Shown here: one piece after another, positions 9,075-18,971 of the stretch
Numbering within the stretch: position 1 is the first letter of the stretch
Layout of the letters: the number at the start of each line of letters is the position of its first letter
Origin: Aeromonas allosaccharophila
Lineage (GTDB): Bacteria > Pseudomonadota > Gammaproteobacteria > Enterobacterales > Aeromonadaceae
DNA: 54,332 bases
Reading direction: 5' to 3'
NCBI RefSeq assembly: GCF_000819685.1
Contig: NZ_CDBR01000060.1
Coordinates: 1 to 54,332, forward strand
Position numbers and translations under genes: made by a program
Notes under the pieces: model-generated
The model's input: only the letters and a program-made list of their open reading frames with translations
The model's database searches: none
Told to the model about the DNA's origin: nothing

Positions 9075-9782
9075 TTAACCCAAGCTATTACGGCGTTTTA
9101 AAAACAGCTCCCGGCTCTTTAACTGGCGCTTGCCCAGATAGGGTTGCAACGCCAGTCGGCTGAAACGTTTGGCCGCCTGCAGCAAGGGAGGGGTATCGAA
9201 ACGGCCCTCGGCAAAGGCGAGCAGGTGGGCACCGAGAAACAGGGTACGGGGATCCGGCGCCCGCTCGCAAGCAACAAAGCCCAATTCACGCTCGAAGCCA
9301 TAGAGCAGGGTCGGCTCGATGGGTGACTCGTCGTCCGCCGTGTATTCGAAATCCACCGCATACCCCAGCGCCTGCAGCAGCAGGAACTCGAAGCGGCGCA
9401 GCGGCAGCTCCGGCGTCTCGCCGTCGGCCAGCGCCATGATGGCTCGGGCATAGGCGTCAAATACTTCGGGGAACGGGGTATGCGCTTCCAGCAGGTAATA
9501 GACCAGCTCGTTGAGATAGAGGCCGTAGAAGAGGCGGTCGCCGCCGAGGCGCAGGGAGTGATCCGGGCATTCGACTTGGGTGAGGTTCTTGAGATCCCCC
9601 TTGCCGCGCCAGGCGATGGTGAGCAGGGTAAAGGGTTGCAGCAGCCCCTTGAGGGGGGAGCGTGGCCCGCGAGAACCGCGAGCCACCAGGGTAAAGCGGC
9701 CACTATCCTGGGTGAAGACCTCGACCAGCTGGCTGGTCTCCCGATAGGGCCGACTGTGGATGACGAAAGCCGGGCTCAGCAA
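9075..9782 (-). CDS. recO: DNA repair protein RecO
   Basis: A 235-residue RecF-pathway protein that, with RecR, loads RecA on SSB-coated single strands and anneals DNA. It begins MLSPAFVIHSRPYRETSQLVEVFTQ, an OB fold that includes SPLKGLLQPFTLL and is followed by the helical C-terminal half (LPLRRFEFLLLQALGY). The zinc-binding cysteines seen in some RecO proteins are absent, as is usual for this branch. The start must be TTG 9782 (or the next codon, CTG): the era stop codon TGA is in the same frame immediately upstream, with no ATG or GTG start near. era and recO are therefore contiguous and probably translationally coupled. Confidence 0.93.
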   Translation of the reverse strand: MLSPAFVIHSRPYRETSQLVEVFTQDSGRFTLVARGSRGPRSPLKGLLQPFTLLTIAWRGKGDLKNLTQVECPDHSLRLGGDRLFYGLYLNELVYYLLEAHTPFPEVFDAYARAIMALADGETPELPLRRFEFLLLQALGYAVDFEYTADDESPIEPTLLYGFERELGFVACERAPDPRTLFLGAHLLAFAEGRFDTPPLLQAAKRFSRLALQPYLGKRQLKSRELFLKRRNSLG

Positions 9783-10682
9783 TCAGTCATCACCATACCC
9801 GAGACTACGCAGGGCGCGCTCGTCATCAGCCCAGCCTGACTTGACCTTGACCCACAGCTCGAGGTGCACCTTGTTCTGGAACAGCCGTTCCATGTCGAGG
9901 CGCGCTTCGGTGCCGATGGTCTTGATCTTCTCGCCTTTATTGCCGATGACCATCTTCTTCTGGCCATCACGCTCGACCAGGATCAGGCCGTGGATGTGGT
10001 AGAGGCCGTTCTCCTCCACCTTGAAGCGTTCGATCTCCACCGTCACAGAGTAAGGCAGCTCCTCACCGGTGAAGCGCATCAGCTTCTCACGGATGATTTC
10101 GGAGGCCATGAAACGAGACGAACGGTCGGTCACGTAATCTTCCGGGAAGAAGAAGTTGTTCTCTGGCAGCAGATCCTTGGCCCACTCGCGGATCTTCTCC
10201 ACATTGGTGCCCTTCTCAGCACTGATGGGCAGGATATGGGCAAAGTTCATCTGCTGGCCCAGCCACTCGAGGTGGGGCAGCAGATCTTCTTTCTCTTTGA
10301 CGTTGTCGATCTTGTTGACCGCCAGCACCACCGGACACTTGAGATGGCGCAGCTTGCCGAGCACCATCTCGTCATCTTTGGTCCAGTGGGTACCATCGAC
10401 CATGAACACCACCATGGCCACATCACCCAGCGAACTGGTGGCGGCACGGTTCATCAGGCGGTTGATGGCCCGTTTCTCTTCGATGTGCAGACCCGGGGTA
10501 TCCACATAGATGGTCTGGTAGTTCTCCTCGGTGTCGATCCCCAAAATCCGGTGACGGGTGGTCTGGGGTTTCTTCGAGGTGATGCTGACCTTCTGGCCAA
10601 GCAGCTTGTTGAGCAGGGTGGACTTGCCCACATTCGGGCGGCCCACGATGGCGACAAAGCCGCAATAAGTGGTATCTGTCAT
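9783..10682 (-). CDS. era: GTPase Era
   Basis: A 299-residue essential GTPase (E. coli 301) that binds the 3' end of 16S rRNA and assists 30S maturation. Residues 1-180 are the G domain: GRPNVGKST (P-loop), DTPG (G3), NKID (G4), SAEKG (G5). The C-terminal KH domain includes [27 protein letters not shown] 10682 overlaps by four bases (ATGA) the end of a 22-codon mini-ORF created by duplication of the rnc/era junction. The stop abuts the recO start codon. Confidence 0.97.
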   Translation of the reverse strand: MTDTTYCGFVAIVGRPNVGKSTLLNKLLGQKVSITSKKPQTTRHRILGIDTEENYQTIYVDTPGLHIEEKRAINRLMNRAATSSLGDVAMVVFMVDGTHWTKDDEMVLGKLRHLKCPVVLAVNKIDNVKEKEDLLPHLEWLGQQMNFAHILPISAEKGTNVEKIREWAKDLLPENNFFFPEDYVTDRSSRFMASEIIREKLMRFTGEELPYSVTVEIERFKVEENGLYHIHGLILVERDGQKKMVIGNKGEKIKTIGTEARLDMERLFQNKVHLELWVKVKSGWADDERALRSLGYGDD

Positions 10683-10770
10683 GCCAGTGTTTCCAATGCC
10701 TGTTGTGTCAAAAGACCGCGCCTTTTCAAATCGGTAGTATCTGTCATGACAGTTTTTCCAATGCTTGCTG
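10663..10770 (-). repeat. Duplicated rnc/era junction (two ~43-bp imperfect copies, 65-bp offset)
   Basis: Copy 1 (10728-10770) holds the true rnc end and an era-like start. Copy 2 (10663-10705) holds an rnc-like end and the true era start. Both read roughly CA.CA.GCATTGGAAA.ACTG.CATGACAGATAC.AC, with about six mismatches. The unit has diverged, so the duplication is not recent. Confidence 0.85.
10679..10747 (-). CDS. 22-codon mini-ORF bridging rnc and era
   Basis: A complete 22-codon frame produced by the junction duplication. It begins MTDTT like Era and ends QQALETLA like the RNase III C-terminus (QQALEKLS). Its ATG overlaps the rnc stop (TCATGA) and its own stop overlaps the era ATG (GCATGA), so both ends carry four-base overlaps. 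Most differences in the rnc-like tail are silent or mild. The likely role, if any, is to keep ribosomes re-initiating from rnc to era; a functional peptide is not implied. Confidence 0.55.
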   Translation of the reverse strand: MTDTTDLKRRGLLTQQALETLA

Positions 10771-11415
10771 CGCTGCGGCCTGTTCGGCCTTGCGGCGGCT
10801 GGTGCCGACCCCTTTGATCGGACCATCCAGACCTTCCACGTCACACTGGACGGTGAACTCCTGGTTGTGGGCCTCACCCTTGACGTTGGTCACGGTGTAG
10901 GTCGGCAGGGATTTGCGGCTTCCCTGCAAAATTTCTTGCAGACGGGTCTTGGGATCTTTCTGCTCGATGCCGGGCTTGATTTCATCCAGGCGGCTGGCGT
11001 ACCAGCTCAGCAGCAGCGTCCGCACCGTCTCAAGATTGGTATCCAGATAGACGGCACCGATCACCGCCTCGACCGTGTCGGCCAGAATGGATTCGCGGCG
11101 AAAACCGCCGCTCTTGAGTTCGCCGGGACCGAGGATCAGGTGATCCCCAAGGTCAAACTCCCGGCCCAGTTCGGCCAGGGTCTTCTCACGCACCAGAGTG
11201 GCGCGCATCCGGCTGAGATCCCCTTCCGCCGCTTGCGGGAAGCGGTGGAACAGGTCATCGGCAATCACCAGACTCAAAATGGAGTCACCCAGAAATTCCA
11301 GTCGCTCATTGTGACGGGAACCGGCGCTGCGGTGAGTCAGCGCCCGGGTCAGCAGTTCCTGATCCTGAAAGACATGCCCGAGACGGGACTGCAGTCTGTT
11401 CATCTTGATATTCAT
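10744..11415 (-). CDS. rnc: Ribonuclease III
   Basis: A 223-residue double-strand RNA endonuclease that processes rRNA precursors and regulatory RNAs. The catalytic domain (1-150) has the signature [13 protein letters not shown] and the downstream [18 protein letters not shown] with the second metal-binding acidic residues. The double-stranded RNA-binding domain (about 155-223) shows [20 protein letters not shown] and [16 protein letters not shown]. It starts right after the lepB stop (TAA directly followed by ATG). It ends in an overlap with the mini-ORF upstream of era. Confidence 0.97.
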   Translation of the reverse strand: MNIKMNRLQSRLGHVFQDQELLTRALTHRSAGSRHNERLEFLGDSILSLVIADDLFHRFPQAAEGDLSRMRATLVREKTLAELGREFDLGDHLILGPGELKSGGFRRESILADTVEAVIGAVYLDTNLETVRTLLLSWYASRLDEIKPGIEQKDPKTRLQEILQGSRKSLPTYTVTNVKGEAHNQEFTVQCDVEGLDGPIKGVGTSRRKAEQAAAQQALEKLS

Positions 11416-12339
11416 TTACTTGATTCCGCCAATGCGGTTGAAGCGCACACCTGTCGGTACCCAACTTGGCAGCAGGGAGCCTTCTTCGCGCTCGAATTCA
11501 AAACTTATCCAGATAGCGACCGCCTTGCCGACCAGATTCTGCTCGGGCACAAAGCCCCAGAAACGGCTGTCGGTGCTGTTGTCGCGGTTATCGCCCATCA
11601 CGAAATACTGGCCTTCCGGTACCACCCACTCGTCGGGGTAGGTGCCGGGCTGGCGATAGTAACGACCAACCATGTCGGGCATCAGCGGATTGCGCAGGGT
11701 CTCGTGGGAGACATCACCCAACTGCTCGGTATAGCGGTCAAGGGGGATCCCCATCTGGGTAAATTCGCCTCTTTGTTCAAACTTGACGTCGAGCTTCTTG
11801 AAGCCCGGGCACGTTTTCCCTTCCTGCTCCTCGCACTTGGGCCGAATCATCAGCTCCTTGTTGCGATAGATGACCCGATCACCCGGCATGCCGACCACCC
11901 GCTTGATGTAGTCAACGCGCGGTTCAAGGGGATACTTGAACACCACCACGTCGCCACGCTGGGGCTCGCCGGTCTCGAGGAACTTGGTGTTGGTCACCGG
12001 GTCCCGCAGACCGTAGGCAAATTTTTCCACCAGGATGAAGTCGCCCACCAGCAGGGTGGGCATCATGGAGCCTGACGGGATCTGGAACGGTTCAAAGATG
12101 AACGAACGCAGGATCAGCACAAAGGTGATGACCGGGAAGACCCCGGCGGTCTGTTCAATCCAGACCGGCACGGGAGCAACCTTGGCCAGGGTCTTCTCAT
12201 CCAGGTGGGCACCGCCATGGGCACGAGCCACGGCAATCTTGGCGGCGCGCTGCTTGGACCAAATCATCTTGTCCAGACACCAGATAATACCGGTGATCGC
12301 GCAGACCACCACCAGGATCAGGGAAAACGTGCTTGCCAT
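11416..12339 (-). CDS. lepB: Signal peptidase I
   Basis: A 307-residue inner-membrane serine/lysine protease that removes signal peptides from exported proteins. Two N-terminal membrane helices (about 3-22 and 63-80) precede the periplasmic domain. The catalytic serine is S91 in IPSGSMMPT and the general-base lysine is K146 in RVDYIKRVVGMPGD, the positions I recall for E. coli. The conserved MGDNRDNSTDSRFWG box is present. It lies 6 bases after lepA and touches rnc. Confidence 0.96.
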   Translation of the reverse strand: MASTFSLILVVVCAITGIIWCLDKMIWSKQRAAKIAVARAHGGAHLDEKTLAKVAPVPVWIEQTAGVFPVITFVLILRSFIFEPFQIPSGSMMPTLLVGDFILVEKFAYGLRDPVTNTKFLETGEPQRGDVVVFKYPLEPRVDYIKRVVGMPGDRVIYRNKELMIRPKCEEQEGKTCPGFKKLDVKFEQRGEFTQMGIPLDRYTEQLGDVSHETLRNPLMPDMVGRYYRQPGTYPDEWVVPEGQYFVMGDNRDNSTDSRFWGFVPEQNLVGKAVAIWISFEFEREEGSLLPSWVPTGVRFNRIGGIK

Positions 12340-12345
12340 CTATTA

Positions 12346-14139
12346 TTAGTCCTTTCCGACGTGGAGAATCGCGAGGAAGGCTTCCTGCGGCACGTCTACA
12401 CGGCCGACAGACTTCATCCGCTTCTTACCTTCTTTCTGCTTGTTCAGCAGCTTTTTCTTCCGGCTCACGTCACCACCGTAGCACTTGGCGGTCACGTCTT
12501 TACGCAGCGCCTTGACGGTACTGCGGGCGATGATCTGGTTGCCAATGGAGGCCTGAATAGCGATGTCGAACATCTGACGCGGGATCAGCTCGCGCATCTT
12601 CTCAACCACCTGGCGACCGCGATACTGGGCGTTCTCCTTGTGGGTGATGATGGCCAGCGCATCGACGCGCTCACCGTTGATCATGATGTCCAGACGGACC
12701 ATGTCAGAGGTTTCGAAGCGCTTGAAGCCGTAATCCAGCGAGGCGTAACCGCGACTGGTGGATTTCAGGCGGTCGAAGAAGTCCAGCACCACTTCTGCCA
12801 TCGGGATTTCATAGGTCAGTGCCACCTGCTTGCCGTGATAGACCATGTTGGTCTGCACGCCACGCTTCTCGATACAGAGGGTGATCACGTTGCCCATGTA
12901 CTCCTGCGGCAGCAGGATATGGCACTCGGCGATCGGCTCACGCATCTCTTTGATATTATTGACCGCAGGCATCGCTGCCGGGCTATCGATGTGGATAGTC
13001 TCGCCGTTGTTCAGCTCGATTTCATAGACCACGGTCGGCGCCGTGGTGATCAGATCCAGATCGTATTCCCGCTCCAGACGCTCCTGAATGATCTCCATGT
13101 GCAGCATGCCAAGGAAGCCACAACGGAAGCCGAAGCCCAGCGCAGTGGAGCTCTCCGGTTCGAAGAACAGGGAGGCATCGTTGAGCGACAGCTTGTCGAG
13201 GGCGTCACGGAACGACTCGTAGTCATCGCTGGAGATGGGGAACAGACCGGCATAAACCTGCGGCTTCACCTTCTTGAAACCGGCCAGCGCCTTGTCGGCA
13301 CCGTTCTTGGCCTGGGTCAGGGTATCGCCCACCGGCGCGCCGTGGATGTCCTTGATACCGCAGACAACCCAACCTACCTCGCCGCAACCCAGACCCTGGG
13401 TATCCACCTGCTTGGGCGTGAAGATACCGATACGATCGACACCCCATACCTGGCCGGTGCTCATCACTTTGATCTTGTCGTTCTTCTTCAGCGAACCGTT
13501 CTTGACCCGCACCAGCGAAACAACGCCCAGATAGGAGTCGAACCAGGAGTCGATGATCAACGCCTGCAGCGGGGCATCCGGATCACCTTCCGGAGCCGGG
13601 ATGCGGGCAACGATCTCTTCCAGCACCAGATCGACACCGAGGCCGGTCTTGGCGGAGCAACGTACCGCATCCATCGCATCGATGCCGACGATGTCTTCGA
13701 TCTCCTCGGCAACCCGCTCGGGCTCTGCCGCAGGCAAGTCAATCTTGTTCAGCACCGGCACCACTTCCAGCTCCATTTCCATGGCGGTGTAGCAGTTGGC
13801 CAGAGTCTGTGCCTCAACCCCCTGGCCGGCATCCACCACCAGCAGCGCCCCTTCACAGGCCGCCAAAGAGCGGGAGACCTCGTAGGAGAAATCCACATGG
13901 CCCGGGGTGTCGATAAAGTTCAGCTGGTAGGTGTTACCGTCTTGTGCCTGGTAGTTCAGGGTCACACTCTGTGCTTTGATGGTAATGCCGCGCTCGCGCT
14001 CCAGATCCATGGAGTCAAGCACCTGAGCCTGCATCTCGCGGTCGGACAAGCCACCGCAAGTCTGGATCAGACGGTCCGACAGGGTCGATTTACCGTGGTC
14101 GATGTGCGCAATAATCGAAAAGTTACGAATGTGTTTCAT
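12346..14139 (-). CDS. lepA: Elongation factor 4 (LepA), ribosomal back-translocase
   Basis: A 597-residue translational GTPase (E. coli 599). The G domain carries [17 protein letters not shown] and NKIDLP. The LepA-specific C-terminal domain with its basic tail follows ([16 protein letters not shown]). It acts on stalled or mistranslocated ribosomes and influences initiation and 30S assembly. The ATG at 14139 gives the family N-terminus [17 protein letters not shown]; the Shine-Dalgarno sequence is weak. It follows rseC by 116 bases and precedes lepB by 6. Confidence 0.97.
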   Translation of the reverse strand: MKHIRNFSIIAHIDHGKSTLSDRLIQTCGGLSDREMQAQVLDSMDLERERGITIKAQSVTLNYQAQDGNTYQLNFIDTPGHVDFSYEVSRSLAACEGALLVVDAGQGVEAQTLANCYTAMEMELEVVPVLNKIDLPAAEPERVAEEIEDIVGIDAMDAVRCSAKTGLGVDLVLEEIVARIPAPEGDPDAPLQALIIDSWFDSYLGVVSLVRVKNGSLKKNDKIKVMSTGQVWGVDRIGIFTPKQVDTQGLGCGEVGWVVCGIKDIHGAPVGDTLTQAKNGADKALAGFKKVKPQVYAGLFPISSDDYESFRDALDKLSLNDASLFFEPESSTALGFGFRCGFLGMLHMEIIQERLEREYDLDLITTAPTVVYEIELNNGETIHIDSPAAMPAVNNIKEMREPIAECHILLPQEYMGNVITLCIEKRGVQTNMVYHGKQVALTYEIPMAEVVLDFFDRLKSTSRGYASLDYGFKRFETSDMVRLDIMINGERVDALAIITHKENAQYRGRQVVEKMRELIPRQMFDIAIQASIGNQIIARSTVKALRKDVTAKCYGGDVSRKKKLLNKQKEGKKRMKSVGRVDVPQEAFLAILHVGKD

Positions 14140-14255
14140 CGAGCAAGAGTCACTCAAAATTGGTTAAGGTCAGTTATGGAGGCGCGATTTTACTGGATAA
14201 CCCGGCTGACGGCCATTCTTTAGTCGCCAGCGCCAGTGAAATAGCGCCTGTTCGG

Positions 14256-14726
14256 TCAGGGGAGGATGCGGACAGGAACCACCACGCCAAGCATCTGCGG
14301 GCCGTAGCGCCCCTGATCCAGGCGGTTGGAAAAGTAACGAACCAGTAAAAAGCCCAGCAGGCCCCCCAGCAGGCAGCAGAGTATGGTAATCCCCTCCCCG
14401 CCGGAGAGCAGCGGCGCCAGCCAGAGCTGCCCCAACAGGGCCCCCACCAGCAGGCAGAACAGCGGCAGCACATAGACCAGCGCCGCCCCGCGCAACAGAC
14501 TCGCCTGCGGGATGCCGAGCCTCACTTGTTGGCCAATCCGCACTTCGGCGGTCAGCCTGACCCGCAAGCGGGGGGATTTCAGGGGAAATGCCTTGGCCAC
14601 TGTGCCGGTACCGCAACTGGATTGCTGCTGGCAGCCACTACAGGCGGAGCGACGTTCACACTCCACCCAGGCATGGTCACCCTCAATGGCCACCACGGTC
14701 GCCAGCTCTTCACTCATCTCGTTCAC
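14256..14726 (-). CDS. rseC: SoxR-reducing / sigma-E regulatory protein RseC
   Basis: A 156-residue inner-membrane protein of the RseC/MucC family. An N-terminal cysteine cluster (CERRSACSGCQQQSSCG, about residues 23-39) probably binds an iron-sulfur or redox centre, and two helices lie at about residues 78-98 and 107-130. In E. coli RseC belongs to the SoxR-reducing system and has a mild effect on sigma-E. The GTG at 14726 is preferred because GAGGTG precedes it; the ATG three codons later is possible. Fourth gene of the rpoE operon. Confidence 0.9.
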   Translation of the reverse strand: MNEMSEELATVVAIEGDHAWVECERRSACSGCQQQSSCGTGTVAKAFPLKSPRLRVRLTAEVRIGQQVRLGIPQASLLRGAALVYVLPLFCLLVGALLGQLWLAPLLSGGEGITILCCLLGGLLGFLLVRYFSNRLDQGRYGPQMLGVVVPVRILP

Positions 14727-14817
14727 GGCAACACCTCGTGCTCATGCAATGGCAGGATCTGAACACGACTTGCAGTCTGCGGCAAGCTGGGCACCACTGT
14801 CAGCCCAGAGCATGGAC

Positions 14818-15798
14818 TCACTGCACGGCCTCGTTGCGAGCCAGCGGCTGGACCGACTCGGCGATGCGCTTGGCGGTCTCGGCCGGCACTTCCCCGACCA
14901 CGGTGATCTCGACGCCCACTTCGTTGACATAGCTCACCAGCGAGGTCGCGCCCTGGCGGATCAGCTGCTGGCGCACCGCCTGCTTGGGATCCACCCGGGA
15001 GACATAGACAGAGAGATCCACCAGCCCATCGGAGAGCATCATGTAATCCACCGGCATACTGGTGGTCACCAGCTGGTGCCGGTCTTGCGACAGCACCTTG
15101 AAGCCATCGGGCAGCCAGGTGATCTGCCAGTTCAGCGCCTGCTGCGGCGCCGGATAGGCATCCTCCAGCGCCAGCGCAGGAGGCTGCTTGCTGTTGGCCA
15201 GCTTCACCAGCCAGGGGGCCGGTTTGCTCTGCAGATCCAGCTCGACGCCGAGCACCTGCTCCACCAGATTGCCTTCCCGCTCGACCATGTCGATCCGCAG
15301 CAACAAGTGGCTCTGCTCGTCAATCCAGAGCACGAAACCATATTTGTCGGCCTCTTTAGGCACCAACCTCACCACCTGCGCCACCACACCGGCGACCCGG
15401 CTGCGACCGGCCAGCACAGGATCATAGCTCTCCAGCACCTGCGCCAGCGGCATCTTCACCAGGGTCGACCAGATGCCGGGGAAGCGGGCATCCTTCAGGG
15501 TGTAGGGATCGTGGCTGTTTTCAAAGAAGGTGTATTCGTTCTGGCGCTGGAGATACTCGATCGCCTTGCCATCGAGGTAACTGAGGTGGGCCACTTCCTT
15601 GCCGTTGATCACGGCGTGGCTGATCCGGATCGGTTCAAGGCGCCCCTGACGGGCCTTGACCATGGACAACTCGAAATTCTGTTGCTGCACGGCACTCTGC
15701 ATCTGCTGCAACAAGGCCTCGGCCGACTTATCGTCGGCCGAGGCCTTGGCACTGATCAGCAGGAGAGAGGCCAGCAAAATACGGCTGGACTGGCGCAC
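14818..15798 (-). CDS. rseB: Sigma-E regulatory protein RseB (periplasmic)
   Basis: A 326-residue periplasmic protein with a clear signal peptide ending SAKASA before DDKSAEALLQQ. The N-terminal domain resembles a lipoprotein-carrier fold; the C-terminal domain contacts RseA. By family knowledge it shields RseA from DegS cleavage until lipopolysaccharide or lipid signals displace it. It lies 21 bases after rseA in the sigma-E operon. Confidence 0.93.
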   Translation of the reverse strand: MRQSSRILLASLLLISAKASADDKSAEALLQQMQSAVQQQNFELSMVKARQGRLEPIRISHAVINGKEVAHLSYLDGKAIEYLQRQNEYTFFENSHDPYTLKDARFPGIWSTLVKMPLAQVLESYDPVLAGRSRVAGVVAQVVRLVPKEADKYGFVLWIDEQSHLLLRIDMVEREGNLVEQVLGVELDLQSKPAPWLVKLANSKQPPALALEDAYPAPQQALNWQITWLPDGFKVLSQDRHQLVTTSMPVDYMMLSDGLVDLSVYVSRVDPKQAVRQQLIRQGATSLVSYVNEVGVEITVVGEVPAETAKRIAESVQPLARNEAVQ

Positions 15799-15819
15799 GT
15801 TTGTATCCCTGACAATTCG

Positions 15820-16422
15820 TTATTGTTGGATCTGTCTGTCTTGCAACAGGCGCTGCTGCAACTGGTGGTCACGCAGGAAGGCGTTGATCCGCTCCCGCTG
15901 CTCCTGCATCTGCTGTTCGGTCAGCCCTTGCTGACGGGCACGGGCGCCATCCTGTTGCGGATAGTGAACACTCACAGGCGCCGCACTGCCACCGATAGGA
16001 ATGGTATTGAGCACCGGATTGGCCGGTACGCCATCCTGTCCCTGATACTGCTGCACACCGAAGATGACGGCAGCGGCCACGGATGCCGCAATGGCATATT
16101 GACCCAGTTGCTGACCGACACGGCGGAACAACGGAACCACATTGGAATCTGTCTTGACCGGTGCAACGACAGGTTGCAGCACAGGCGGAACCTCAACCGG
16201 CTTGGGTGCCAGTATGGTGGGCTCATCCTCCAGCGCAGCCATGATGCTGTCACTGAGATCCAGTTGCAGATTGACCGGCAGGTCACCCCGCATGGCATCG
16301 CCGATCAGGTGGTAACGACCCCAGGTATCTTGCAAGTCGGAGTCCATCTCCAGCTCGTTCAGTACCTCTGCGTCAATCAGGTCACCATCCATCAGGGCAG
16401 AGATTTGCTCTTTATTTGCCAT
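15820..16422 (-). CDS. rseA: Anti-sigma-E factor RseA
   Basis: A 200-residue single-pass inner-membrane anti-sigma factor. The cytoplasmic anti-sigma domain (1-65) begins MANKEQISALMDGDLIDAEVLNEL and includes WGRYHLIGDAMRGDLP. A membrane helix follows at about residues 108-123 (YAIAASVAAAVIFGV). The periplasmic tail is glutamine-rich (QQGLTEQQMQEQRERINAFL). Envelope stress triggers its sequential proteolysis, freeing RpoE. It lies 22 bases after rpoE. Confidence 0.94.
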   Translation of the reverse strand: MANKEQISALMDGDLIDAEVLNELEMDSDLQDTWGRYHLIGDAMRGDLPVNLQLDLSDSIMAALEDEPTILAPKPVEVPPVLQPVVAPVKTDSNVVPLFRRVGQQLGQYAIAASVAAAVIFGVQQYQGQDGVPANPVLNTIPIGGSAAPVSVHYPQQDGARARQQGLTEQQMQEQRERINAFLRDHQLQQRLLQDRQIQQ

Positions 16423-16444
16423 AAGTTAACCCGTCTTTCCCCAG

Positions 16445-17026
16445 TTAATTCTCGATCAGAGGTTGCAGCTTTTTATCGATTGCTTCCCTCGCCCGGAAGA
16501 TACGGGATCTGACCGTACCCACTGGGCAATCCATGATTTCGGCAATCTCTTCGTAGCTCAGCCCTTCCAGTTCGCGAAGGGTGATAGCTGTCCTCAGGTC
16601 TTCCGGCAATGCCTCTATGGCTGAAAACACCGTGCGCTTGATCTCGTCAGTCAGCGCCAGGTTTTCGGGTGTTGAGACCTCTTGCAAGGCTTCGCCACCA
16701 CCATAAGACTCCGCTTCGTCAGCCTCCACATCACTGCTGGGCGGCCTGCGCCCCTGGGAGGTCAGATAATTCTTCGCCGTGTTCACGGCAATTCGGTACA
16801 ACCAGGTATAAAAAGCACTTTCGCCACGGAATGTCGGCAATGCACGGTAGGCTTTTATGAAGGCCTCTTGCGCCACATCGGGCACATCACCGGGATTGTT
16901 GACATACCTGGCAACCAAGTTGACCACCTTTTGCTGGTATTTTTTTACCAACAGGTTGAAAGCTGCTTTATCGCCGCGCTGGACCCGTTCAACCAGCTGT
17001 TCGTCCAGTAGATTCTGGTCGCTCAT
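16445..17026 (-). CDS. rpoE: RNA polymerase sigma-E factor
   Basis: A 193-residue ECF sigma factor. Region 2 contains DVPDVAQEAFIKAYRALPTFRGESAFYTWLYRIAVNTAKNYL; region 4 contains LSYEEIAEIMDCPVGTVRSRIFRAREAI. It drives the envelope stress response. The operon rpoE-rseA-rseB-rseC is preserved and leads into lepA. A consensus sigma-E promoter 65-90 bases upstream of the ATG indicates autoregulation. Confidence 0.97.
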   Translation of the reverse strand: MSDQNLLDEQLVERVQRGDKAAFNLLVKKYQQKVVNLVARYVNNPGDVPDVAQEAFIKAYRALPTFRGESAFYTWLYRIAVNTAKNYLTSQGRRPPSSDVEADEAESYGGGEALQEVSTPENLALTDEIKRTVFSAIEALPEDLRTAITLRELEGLSYEEIAEIMDCPVGTVRSRIFRAREAIDKKLQPLIEN

Positions 17027-17090
17027 CAGAGCCGTAAAACCCCCATCAGGTTATCGTTCTTCTTTTCCGGCCCTTCCTAAGCGCACAAGT

Positions 17091-17117
17091 TCAGACAGGG
17101 AGAATCAGAGAAAGTTC
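17091..17117 (-). promoter_or_regulatory. Sigma-E promoter of the rpoE operon
   Basis: On the minus strand the -35 GAACTT (17112-17117) and -10 TCTGA (17091-17095) are separated by exactly 16 bases, matching the known sigma-E consensus. The promoter lies in the rpoE/nadB intergenic region, 65 bases upstream of the rpoE ATG. Confidence 0.88.
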
Positions 17118-17208
17118 GCTTCAATTGAAAAAAATGTGATGCAGGCTGCATCCTCGCCCTCGCTTGGGCTACCATGGTGCCAGTTCTTAATCCAGGCTAA
17201 TGATACTT

Positions 17209-18816
17209 ATGAAAGCAAGTGTTGAATACCTTTGCGATGTACTGATCATTGGCAGCGGTGCCGCTGGTCTGTCCCTCGCGTTGCGATTGGCAGACCACGC
17301 CAAAGTCCTGGTTCTGAGCAAGGGGCCCATCAGTGAAGGGGCCACTTTCTATGCGCAAGGAGGCATCGCTGCCGTTTTCGACGAAACCGACAGCATCGAA
17401 TCCCACGTGAGCGACACGCTCAACGCGGGCGCCGGGTTGTGTGACCCGGCAGTGGTGGAGTTCACCGCTCGCCACGCCCGCGAGTCCATCCAGTGGCTCA
17501 TTCAGCAAGGGGTCCCCTTCGATCAGGAGGAGAACGCCGATGGTGAATCCCACTATCACCTGACTCGCGAAGGGGGCCACAGCCATCGCCGCATATTCCA
17601 CGCGGCCGACGCCACCGGCAAGGCGGTGCAGCTCACCCTGATCGATCAGGTACATGACCACCCCAATATCCAGCTGATGGAGCGCTTCAACGCGGTCGAC
17701 CTCATCACCACCCGCAAGCTCAATCTGCCGGGCAACAAGGTGCTGGGTGCCTACGTCTGGAACCGCAACGCCGAGCAGGTCGAGGTGATCCGCGCCCGTT
17801 TCGTGGCACTGGCCACCGGTGGCGCCTCCAAGGTCTACCAGTACACCTCAAATCCGGATGTGAGCTCTGGCGATGGTATCGCTATGGCGTGGCGGGCCGG
17901 TTGTCGGGTGGCGAACCTGGAGTTCAACCAGTTCCACCCCACCAGCCTGTTCCACCCGGATGATCCCAACTTCCTGCTGACCGAAGCACTGCGTGGCGAG
18001 GGGGCCTATCTGCGCCGCCCGGACGGCAGCCGCTTTATGCCGGAGTTTGACGAGCGGGCCGAGCTGGCGCCACGGGATATCGTCGCCCGCGCCATAGACC
18101 ACGAGATGAAGCGGCTCGGGGCGGATTGCATGTATCTGGATATCAGCCACAAACCGGCCGATTTCATCATCAAGCACTTCCCGACCATTTATGAGCGCTG
18201 CCTCGCGGTCGGCATCGACATCACCAAAGAGCCAATGCCCATCGTGCCTGCCGCCCACTACACCTGTGGCGGCGTGATGATCGACAACAACGGCCAGACC
18301 GATATTCCCGGCCTCTACGCCATCGGCGAAGTGACCTATACCGGTCTGCACGGCGCCAACCGGATGGCCTCCAACTCCCTGCTGGAATGCGTTGTCTATG
18401 CCCATCAGGCGGGGGCTGACATTCTGGCCAAGCTGCCGATGAGCGTGGAGCCGCCGCACCTGCCGGTATGGGACGAGAGCAAGGTGGAAGATTCTGACGA
18501 ACTGGTGGTGATCCAGCACAACTGGCACGAGCTGCGGTTGATGATGTGGGACTATGTGGGAATCGTGCGTACCAACAAACGCCTGGCCCGTGCCAAGCGC
18601 CGCATCGACCTGCTCAAGCAGGAGGTGCAGGAGTACTACGCCAACTTCCGCGTCTCCAACAACCTGCTGGAGCTGCGCAACCTGCTGCAGGTGGCCGAGC
18701 TTATCGTCAACTGCGCCCTGCAGCGCAAGGAGTCCCGCGGCCTGCACTACAACCTGGATCATCCGGATATGCTGCCGGACTCCAAACCGACCGTGCTGAC
18801 CCCGGAGCGGGATTAA
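17209..18816 (+). CDS. nadB: L-aspartate oxidase NadB
   Basis: A 535-residue FAD flavoenzyme oxidising aspartate to iminoaspartate, the first step of de novo NAD synthesis. FAD-binding [17 protein letters not shown] lies near the N-terminus, followed by [22 protein letters not shown]. Further on are [38 protein letters not shown] and [17 protein letters not shown] 17209 places CDVLIIG at the same distance as in E. coli; an in-frame ATG at 17200 is possible. It diverges from rpoE, as in enterobacteria. Confidence 0.95.
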   Translation: MKASVEYLCDVLIIGSGAAGLSLALRLADHAKVLVLSKGPISEGATFYAQGGIAAVFDETDSIESHVSDTLNAGAGLCDPAVVEFTARHARESIQWLIQQGVPFDQEENADGESHYHLTREGGHSHRRIFHAADATGKAVQLTLIDQVHDHPNIQLMERFNAVDLITTRKLNLPGNKVLGAYVWNRNAEQVEVIRARFVALATGGASKVYQYTSNPDVSSGDGIAMAWRAGCRVANLEFNQFHPTSLFHPDDPNFLLTEALRGEGAYLRRPDGSRFMPEFDERAELAPRDIVARAIDHEMKRLGADCMYLDISHKPADFIIKHFPTIYERCLAVGIDITKEPMPIVPAAHYTCGGVMIDNNGQTDIPGLYAIGEVTYTGLHGANRMASNSLLECVVYAHQAGADILAKLPMSVEPPHLPVWDESKVEDSDELVVIQHNWHELRLMMWDYVGIVRTNKRLARAKRRIDLLKQEVQEYYANFRVSNNLLELRNLLQVAELIVNCALQRKESRGLHYNLDHPDMLPDSKPTVLTPERD

Positions 18817-18846
18817 TCCCCTTCCCGCCAAGCATTACAGCAATCA

Positions 18847-18876
18847 GTGACCCCGCCCCGGCGGGGTCACTTTTTT
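18847..18876 (+). terminator. Terminator after nadB
   Basis: A 10-bp GC-rich stem (gtgaccccgc / gcggggtcac) with a 4-base loop is followed by TTTTTT. It lies 30 bases past the stop. Confidence 0.92.
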
Positions 18877-18971
18877 CAGCCTGTTTTTTCAGCAACAAAA
18901 ATAGTGCCACCAGCCATATGGCCGCCGCTCACCACGATAAGTCAGCGCATGATCATCACGGGAAACGGGTG

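Noticed and set aside
9783..10877. An N-terminally extended Era of 364 residues
   Set aside because: The extra 65 residues are translated from the rnc 3' end in another frame; Era homologues start at the equivalent of 10682.
12205..14223. A 672-codon plus-strand open frame
   Set aside because: It lies exactly opposite lepA, is histidine/leucine/glutamine-rich and resembles no family; it is an antisense shadow caused by high GC content.
14512..16512. A 666-codon plus-strand open frame
   Set aside because: Overlaps rseC, rseB and rseA on the opposite strand and has shadow-type composition.
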